This document shows positions 58,753 to 64,000 of a DNA stretch of 64,000 nucleotides, one piece after another. A model generated the notes under the pieces. The model was not told where the DNA came from. It made no database searches and worked only from the letters and a program-made list of their open reading frames with translations. The translations under genes were made by a program, and so were the position numbers. How positions within the stretch are numbered: the first letter of the stretch is position 1; each line of letters starts with the position of its first letter. The stretch comes from Polytrichum commune (taxonomy: Eukaryota; Streptophyta; Polytrichopsida; Polytrichales; Polytrichaceae), in assembly GCA_950295325.1 (NCBI GenBank), contig OX485808.1, forward strand, positions 31,144,527 through 31,208,526, given 5' to 3'.

Positions 58753-61700
58753 ATGCCACGCCGAAATGATGCATGGGATCATTGGTACGAGGATAAGGGG
58801 ATGGTTCCCGGTAAATCACAAAGGCAGGTTAAATGTAGGTTTTGCCCGTTCGTCATATCTTACCGAGGAAATAGAATGTTGGCCCACCTTGGTTATAGAC
58901 CTCCTGTAGGGGGTGCTTGTGATGTTTCCACATGTAGGATGGTACCCCCGCATATTAGGGTTTTGTTTGAACATTGCGGAGGCATTGTGCCCTTACATGT
59001 AGGCATTGTAAATGAGGACTCTCCGGTGCCAGATATTGTACCTCTGGAGCCTATTATAGCGGACTCCGTAATTAGTGAAACAGAGCCTTTGCTTATGTCC
59101 CAATCCACTCAACATTCTGATGTTGTGATATATGGCACACCTCCTCGTGAACTACGTCAACTCAACATAACGGAGGGGTTCAATGTGTCAACAAAACAAC
59201 TCCTTGATAGAGCATGGGCAACGGCTTTTTATGAAGCTAACATTCCTTTCAACATTGTGAGACATCCTGCATTTGTTCATGCTGTGCGTGAAACTGCCCG
59301 TCATCGAATGCCAGCCTACACACCACCATCGTACAATGCCATCCGTACGAAGTTGTTAACTGATAAAAATGTTGACCTAGATAGGCAAGTGAAGGAGAAG
59401 ATGGGGAATTCCGTTGAAAAATACGGTGTTACAATATGTTGTGATGGATGGGACAACGTGCAAAACCGACCTCTCCTAAACGTTCTCCAATGCGGCACAA
59501 AGGGAGACGTTTTCTTGGGTACCATTGATACCACAGGAAATCACAAGGATCATGTATACGTTGCTGCTCAAATTCAACCATTTGTGGAAAAGGTTGGTCG
59601 ACATAATGTGGTCCAGATTTGCACCGACAATGCCCCAGTTATGGCCTCCGCTGCTCGCGACTTGATTCAAGCAAATCCCGATCTATATTTTCAAGGATGT
59701 GCTGCGCATTGCCTAGATCTCCTCGTAGAAGATTGGGGGAAGGAGGAATGGGTGAAAAAGTTGGTAAAAAATGCGCGCCATATTTGTGTTTTTATCAAAA
59801 ACCATCATGCTTCTCAAGCTATATTCCGGAGGTTGTCACCAAATCTCTCACTCCGCCTACCTGTAGAGACCCGTTTTGCAACGAACTTCATCATGATAGA
59901 TCGTCTTCTTCAAGTACGCAATGCTTTGGAAAGAATGGTGGTTGATGAGGATTGGCCTACTCTAATGCGTGATATGAGGAGGAGATCTCGCACCTCTTAC
60001 ATGAAGGGCTCTGCTGTGCGAAGCTTTATACGTTCTAATGGATTTTGGAACACGTGCGAAAATTTCTTGTATATGGTGATCCCGGTTGTTAAAGCTCTTC
60101 GTGTATTTGATGGCAAGGCGCCTGCAATGGGAATGGCTTGGAGGGTCATGCATGATTTACAAACCCATATTCGTGGATTCAGTAAACCTCCATTTCGCTT
60201 AAGCCCTGAGCTTGCTGCAAATGCTATGCTAACGTTTCAAAATAGATGGAGGTTGATGTTGAATGATCTACATTGGGCTGGAGCGATGTTAAATCCGCTT
60301 CTACGTGGTTGGGCCCCACTCCATGAGAATGAGAATTCGAGGACAATCCTAAATCGAGTTCTTCGCAGGCTTGCTCAAGATGAGGACACTTATGTCCAAA
60401 TCCTCCACCAGTACCAAGATTTCCTTGAAAATCGAGGGCTTTTTGCTGATTCTACTGACCCGAGCGTGCATGCCGCACCTCTCCATGAATGGTGGGATGC
60501 AATGGGAGGTGGAGCTAAAGCCCTCCAAACAATAGCAAGACGTATCCTTGCACAAGTATGTTCCGCATCCGCATGTGAACGCAATTGGAGCATGTACTCA
60601 TATGTTCACAACAAGAGTCGCAATCGCTTGAAGCATAGTCGTGCCGAGGACCTCGTCTACATATATACCAATAGTAGGCTCATTCGACATCGGAGGGGCC
60701 CAAGACCTGCGCAATGGTACGAATTGAATGAGGTCCATTCTGACGATGACCTTGACGAAGAAGATGACAACGAAGATGACGTGGATCCAAATGATAGGGC
60801 CGGAAATGATGATGACAACGAAGATGACGTGGATCCAAATGATAGGGCCGGAAATGATGATGACAACAATGTTGATGACATCGACTTTGATTTGGATGAC
60901 CTCGATTCCGAGAATCATGATTCAGAAGATGAGGATGGCAATGGTAGTGATGGAAACCTTGGGGTGTTTGATTTTGATGAACCGGATGTCCCCCAACATA
61001 ACGACGGAATGCATGACGATCATGAGGGGTCTATTGGAGGACCGCCTTTTGAAACTCTCCACACTGGACAAGGGTTTCGCCCTGCCCATAATGTTGCTAT
61101 GGGGGCAAGTGAGAATGTAGGAATTGAAGTAGATTCCTTGCAACCTCGGAGCGATTCTTTTTCTTTTGGTGAAGGTGACAATGTACTACCCGCAAATGAG
61201 CCAACGCACGTTCAACAGGATCCACTTCCAGCCCGAGTACATTCTGAATCCATGGACGCCTCCTTCATATCCAACCATCGTATAGAAGATCAAACGCCCA
61301 ATGTTCCTGAAATACCTACAACTCGATTCCGTGCTCTTCAAAGAACTGCATCAACCTCTACGGTGCAAATGCATGCACAAGGTCAACGTCGTCCTCTCAC
61401 TCGAAGTATTGCCAATACTTCTAGATTGGGTGTTTCACGTGCAACTGCGGTGGGTGCTACTTTGGTTGCTATACACAATGTTTCAAGAAATGTTACTACA
61501 GAGGCGCCACGTCATCAATCTGTTCGTCGACATGTTGTTGAGAACATACCAATTGCAATTCCATCCGCATCAGTTTCACTTCCACACAGTCAATCCAATG
61601 GAACAGGTGGCCTTGGAGTTGGAGGCGGAAGTACAACGGGGGGATGTTTTTATAGATGGAAGTAGAGATGAAGTGCACTCAAGTCGTGGTACGGGTGGAG

Positions 61701-61999
61701 GGCGTCAGAGAACTACGAGAGGTGTCAAACGTACTAGGAAGAGGTATCAGGGAAGATCGCTTCCGTTTACTACTGAAGACTATAATGAAGATGAGGGTAG
61801 ACCACATCTAGATGAAAATGGCATACAGGATGCAGAGGGCTCCCGGCCGACCAAGAAGATAATTTTCTCACAACGTGACCGAGAGTTGCATCTTCGGAGC
61901 GCGACTCCCCAAACGGATGATGATTGCAACACAGACGAGTCTGAAGAAGACCCAAGATGTGTCGAAGCAAATGATCCCACAGTACGGATTCGAACGTAA
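58753..61999 (+). CDS. hAT-family transposase, long, apparently intact core
   Basis: Start at Met 58753 (MPRRNDAWDHW), just after an intron acceptor. An N-terminal BED-like finger (CRFCPF...MLAHLGY) should bind the transposon ends. The RNase-H-like core contains CCDGWDN and CTDNAPVMASA, with the two catalytic aspartates, and the CAAHCLDLL motif. The hAT dimerisation region near the end of the core reads SASACERNWSMYSYVHNKSRNRL. A very acidic D/N/E tail follows, with a 48-bp in-frame duplication near 60764-60861. This frame ends at 61665. A second frame to 61999 (basic KRTRKRYQGR, then acidic) looks coding and would join in frame if 61607-61655 (GT...AG, 49 nt) were spliced out. Otherwise a 1-nt frameshift separates them. 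Element termini were not found. Confidence 0.88.
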
Positions 62000-62698
62000 T
62001 GGTTTTGCACAAATGTGGTATTTCGGTGCTCCCACGTATTCCCATAATTTATTACTTACGTCAAAATTGATACAAGTTACAACCTTAGGGCCTTCGGTAA
62101 GACATTTAGACCACAAAGCGAACGTTACCTTCGAAGTTGTAACATTTTATTATAGTAATAAAATTATTTATTGCATGTTTTTTAAAAAATTTAAAATACA
62201 ATATGGTTGTCAACTTAGCATTGCAATTAATCTCCAATAACATGTTATGCCTTTATTAATTACTATTTTGTATAATTCTTACTGTGAATGGAGTTTTATG
62301 TTTATTTATTGAGTTTCTTAAAGAATATGCTTTTATAAATATTGCAATTCCTTATTGTTCGATTGCACATGCTTCGTTGGTGACATCCTCTTTTTGAGGA
62401 CCTTTCTATCCATTTTATATAATTATATCTTTATGTGGTATTCAATATTGACTATGTAGTCAATAGTACTTTTGATTAGACTATCATATGAATTACTAAT
62501 ATTCAAGTAAGTTTTTAAAAGTTTCGAATAACATTAAAACATGTGGCATCCATATGCTATCTTTTACACGATCTTAGAAATGACAACTTGTCGGTAAATC
62601 CTCTTTATATTACATATACTTTGAACATGAAATATGTTCATTGTGTCCAAAGTCTTCATCCGTTCCTATACAACTTCCTAAACATGGTACAAAAATGC
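62000..62698. other. AT-rich convergent intergenic region
   Basis: No gene. It separates the 3' ends of the hAT gene (plus) and the RING gene (minus). A/T-rich 3' UTR-like sequence is seen but no polyadenylation site was assigned. Confidence 0.5.
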
Positions 62699-64000
62699 CT
62701 AATCCGAATCTGAATCGAGGTCTATTCTAGCTGAAGTAGATCCTCGTCGTGCTCGTGATGATTCCCCCGCTTCCATGCTTCGCGTTGTTCCACGGGTGAG
62801 GTATGGACGACTACCAGGAGACAATGGAACGGCATTACGTGGTCTAGGCCCACCATTTAGCCATCTCAATACCGCATCATCCGCAACTCTATGCAAGAGT
62901 GCATCAATTGCAGCCAACTGCAGCCTGTTCTTGTGGTACCCCACCTCTAACTGCAATTCATATCTCGGATCCCGTTCCGTAGGCATGTCATCTGCATCTT
63001 CTTCCAAATCATGCTCCGATACTGATTCGAGACCTGCTGCATTGTACCAAGGAGGATGAATGCCTCTCTTTAATTGTCTGCTGGTTGAATCCCAATGACA
63101 TTCAAGAGTTTGGTACAAAAATCTTTTCAAGCCATGATCGGGGGGCTTGTTGGGATACAATTCGTCAACAACATACAAAATTTGACGTGCATTCCGTGTC
63201 CAGTCGCCATCTTTGTTCTCGTGCCATAGCTCAACCTTGGCACAATTGTATAACCAACTCCACTCAACATTCTCCCCATCAAACTCTTGAAGATCGAAGG
63301 GAAAGTCCCATGGCTTTAATATCCAGTCGTTAGGCATGTAATCCCGAAGGCCAAATTGGAGGTACAAACGAGGGTGGAAGGGTGATCTGCAATGAGGACA
63401 TTGGCGTTTCTTAATCATATTCCCTATTAGACATTGTAGATGGAATTGGGCCCCATATGATCCAACTTGATAGCATCCCTCTGGGCCAAATGGACATTGG
63501 CAAATCGCACATGCGGTTCCGTCGAAGACCATTGTATGTGGATTTGGCCATAACAACTCACCCCTCATGCGGAATGGATATTTATGCACTTGGGTCACAT
63601 CCCAATGGTGATCTGGGTCGGTCACTTGACACCAATCGATGCTCCCGCTTGGCATTGTCCACTCATTATCCCTATCCCACCTACTAGGGTACATCTGCTC
63701 ATCTTCTGGCCATGACGTGAGCATCATGTTCCGCATTCTCTGATTGCGGTTTCATTCTTTCTGGATGCTCTCAAACTCAGCTTCAAATTGATGAGCCTTG
63801 GCCATAGCAAGCAATGTGCTTGTCCTCATATTTTTGCGCTCCACAATCGCATCCAACAGAAATTTCTTCAACCTTGCATTCTGCTCCTCCAGTCCGCCAA
63901 TCTTGGCTTCGTGATCAACAACCACTTCATTGACCACTTGAAGTTGTTGTTGCATGTCCACCACCTCCTTTTGCAAAGCCTCCATCTTTCCTCGCATTAC
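62699..64000 (-). CDS. Coiled-coil plus RING-finger protein, partial, with in-frame TGA
   Basis: The main ORF (63736-62699, 345 aa) has a RING-type zinc finger: C76-x2-C79, C81, C88, H99-x2-C102, C113-x2-C116 (CAIC, FHLQC, CPHC). RING proteins usually act as ubiquitin ligases. The C-terminus is R/S/D-rich. Upstream, in the same frame and running off the window, is an 81-aa coiled coil (VVDHEAKIGGLEEQNARLKK). Only one TGA (63752-63754) and five codons separate it from the Met at 63736. The likely original product is one coiled-coil/RING protein, now with a stop, or two exons with an unseen splice. Its tail-to-tail place beside the hAT gene suggests the same transposon, as inference. Confidence 0.6.

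Noticed and set aside
57852-58782. Long P/R/S-rich (plus) and G/R-rich (minus) ORFs of 122-269 aa
   Set aside because: Stops are absent only because the satellite is nearly A-free; all frames are open.

Overview
The window looks like repeat-rich nuclear DNA from a land plant. It has GT-AG and GC-AG introns, plant-type CACTA (TNP2) and hAT transposases, solo LTRs, MITE-like elements, satellites and long AT-rich stretches. I found no housekeeping gene, rRNA, tRNA or CRISPR array. The species cannot be named. A beta-class DNA amino-methyltransferase-like gene and a piggyBac-like TTAA element would be unusual in a flowering plant, so a non-flowering plant is possible, but this is inference.

Layout. 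1-9.4 kb: AT-rich, gene-poor DNA with simple repeats, a duplicated block and a small G-tract-ended element (E1). 9.46-11.7 kb: a TTAA-flanked piggyBac-like MITE, then a TIR element with a second TIR element nested inside. 13.1-15.0 kb: solo LTR A (TSD CCAAG), holding a minisatellite and a 57-codon ORF. 16.7-18.7 kb: GC-richer DNA with no recognisable gene. 20,044-32,219: a complete 12.2-kb CACTA element (TSD TCA) with an apparently intact four-exon TNP2 transposase on the minus strand, divergent from a damaged TnpA-like gene on the plus strand. 32-38.5 kb: degenerate DNA. 38.5-44.4 kb: an A/C-rich LINE-like element whose ORF1 is split by element E2 (8-bp TSD, frame exactly restored on removal) and whose next ORF carries a 2A-like motif. 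45.5-49.2 kb (minus): a multi-exon methyltransferase-like gene interrupted by solo LTR B (TSD CCATG). 49.25-52.05 kb: two satellite arrays sharing an inverted 13-bp motif around a short ORF. 52.3-57.7 kb: a DDE-transposase-like gene broken by a foldback, by E3 (8-bp TSD, itself carrying a nested hAT-like element) and by a frameshift. 57.9-58.5 kb: an extreme C-rich satellite. 58.7-62.0 kb: a long, largely intact hAT transposase. 62.7-64 kb (minus): a coiled-coil/RING-finger gene running off the window.

The strongest leads are: (1) solo LTRs that encode a protein-conserved 54-57 aa ORF, (2) a beta-class methyltransferase-like gene lying divergent to a transposase-like gene across an array with inverted motifs, (3) a 2A-like ribosome-skipping motif in a plant LINE-like element, and (4) the E family of G-tract-ended elements with 8-bp TSDs that insert into other transposons' genes.
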